From a virus: 20,363 bases of DNA. Every line of letters starts with the position of its first letter. Position 1 is the stretch's first letter. The notes below the pieces were generated by a model, which was not told the DNA's origin, searched no databases, and saw only the letters and a program-made list of their open reading frames with translations. Positions 20,001 through 20,363 of this stretch are shown here, piece by piece. The stretch lies in IMG/VR virus record IMGVR_UViG_3300019360_000045, positions 1 through 20,363 of that record. One strand, 5' to 3'. Position numbers and translations under genes: made by a program.

Positions 20001-20363
20001 AGTGTGCTTTTAAGCCTTCATTACCATTAAAGTTAGTTTGCGTTCGTATTATTCTCACATCAAGACAAAAGGCATGGAGTCTTTGCTCTAGTGTATCAGT
20101 ATTAATTTCTCCATATGCACCATAACCATTTGCCGATACTACTACCTTGAGATTATCCAACTTTAAATCTGCTTTGTTTCTTAATATCTCCCACCAAATA
20201 CCTTCTGCTAATGCACCGTCACTAGTAACACACCAGACATTTCTATCTCTATTGGCTAGTGCTCTACCAAAAGCTACTCCTGCTGCCAATCCCAAACTTC
20301 CCCCTGATACTTCAATATCATGTTCCCTGTCTTTGTGTTGATGCGTACCATGTTCTTTATGAA
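19981..20363 (-). CDS. Transketolase N-terminal (diphosphate-binding) subunit, 5' end outside the window
   Basis: The frame is open to the window edge; the apparent TTG start at 20295 is not the real one, since the reading continues upstream as HDIEVSGGSLGLAAGVAFGR, the 'ie-stGsLG-gl--a-G-A' motif of transketolases. WCVTSDGALAEGIWWEILRN is the thiamine diphosphate/metal motif (G-D-G in most members, here S-D-G), ending about 30 residues on in NLKVVVSANGYGAYGEIN with the metal-binding Asn. The protein ends 65 or so residues later, so it is an N-terminal subunit, not a full enzyme. It would transfer two-carbon units between sugars, or act on a related ketose. Presence beside sugar-modifying genes suggests a role in making an unusual sugar; this is inference. 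Confidence 0.85.
   Translation of the reverse strand, partial: HKEHGTHQHKDREHDIEVSGGSLGLAAGVAFGRALANRDRNVWCVTSDGALAEGIWWEILRNKADLKLDNLKVVVSANGYGAYGEINTDTLEQRLHAFCLDVRIIRTQTNFNGNEGLKAHYGKITT

Overview
The window is a contiguous piece of a tailed double-stranded DNA bacteriophage genome (Caudoviricetes), moderately AT-rich by eye. Every gene I accept is on the minus strand, so transcription runs from high to low coordinates. TGA, TAA and TAG all act as stops, which fits the standard bacterial code. The large terminase, portal, scaffold, HK97-type capsid protein, a head-tail adaptor and a propeller-like tail protein place it in the head and head-tail junction region. The adaptor and propeller-type proteins suggest a short-tailed (podovirus-like) virion. 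The host cannot be named from the sequence.

Layout in transcription order. (1) 20363-18782: a two-gene split transketolase (cut by the window edge), a 58-residue DnaJ-type zinc-finger protein, an 83-residue unknown and a two-helix membrane protein. (2) 18756-14406: small and large terminase, a short protein of possible nucleotidyltransferase ancestry, a single-pass membrane protein and the portal. (3) 14404-12014: five small or beta-rich unknowns and one fibre-like protein with two copies of a DVDFR-FEG/VEG repeat. (4) 12007-11794: a sigma70-type promoter followed by a structured leader of about 170 nt with three inverted repeats, one of them an intrinsic terminator nested in a longer stem. 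(5) 11793-8129: scaffold, apparently starting at a non-AUG codon; major capsid protein; a 44-nt tRNA-like minihelix directly after the capsid stop codon; two small genes; and a beta-helix protein. (6) 8121-3867: a second sigma70-type promoter, two small conserved-looking unknowns, and five overlapping or abutting genes (FkbM methyltransferase, 85-residue helical protein, XAT-type acetyltransferase, GT8-like glycosyltransferase, GT4-like glycosyltransferase). (7) 3851-1: a small beta protein, a LamG/ConA-like lectin-fold protein, an adaptor with an N-terminal beta extension, and the propeller-type tail protein, which runs off the window.

How it works together. Terminase, portal, scaffold, capsid and adaptor build and fill the head. 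The lectin-fold, beta-helix and fibre-like proteins are probably on the virion surface and touch host glycans. The methyltransferase, acetyltransferase and glycosyltransferases, perhaps with the transketolase, form an accessory carbohydrate module. It could alter the host surface (superinfection exclusion) or decorate virion proteins; the sequence does not decide.

Several real genes are easy to miss: the partial tail protein at 1-937, the 45-residue gene at 9222-9359, the zinc-finger gene at 19305-19481 and the 5' extension of the scaffold to about 11793. The most unusual items are the tRNA-like minihelix after the capsid gene, the structured capsid leader with its non-AUG start, and the two promoters that each carry an inverted repeat at the predicted transcription start.
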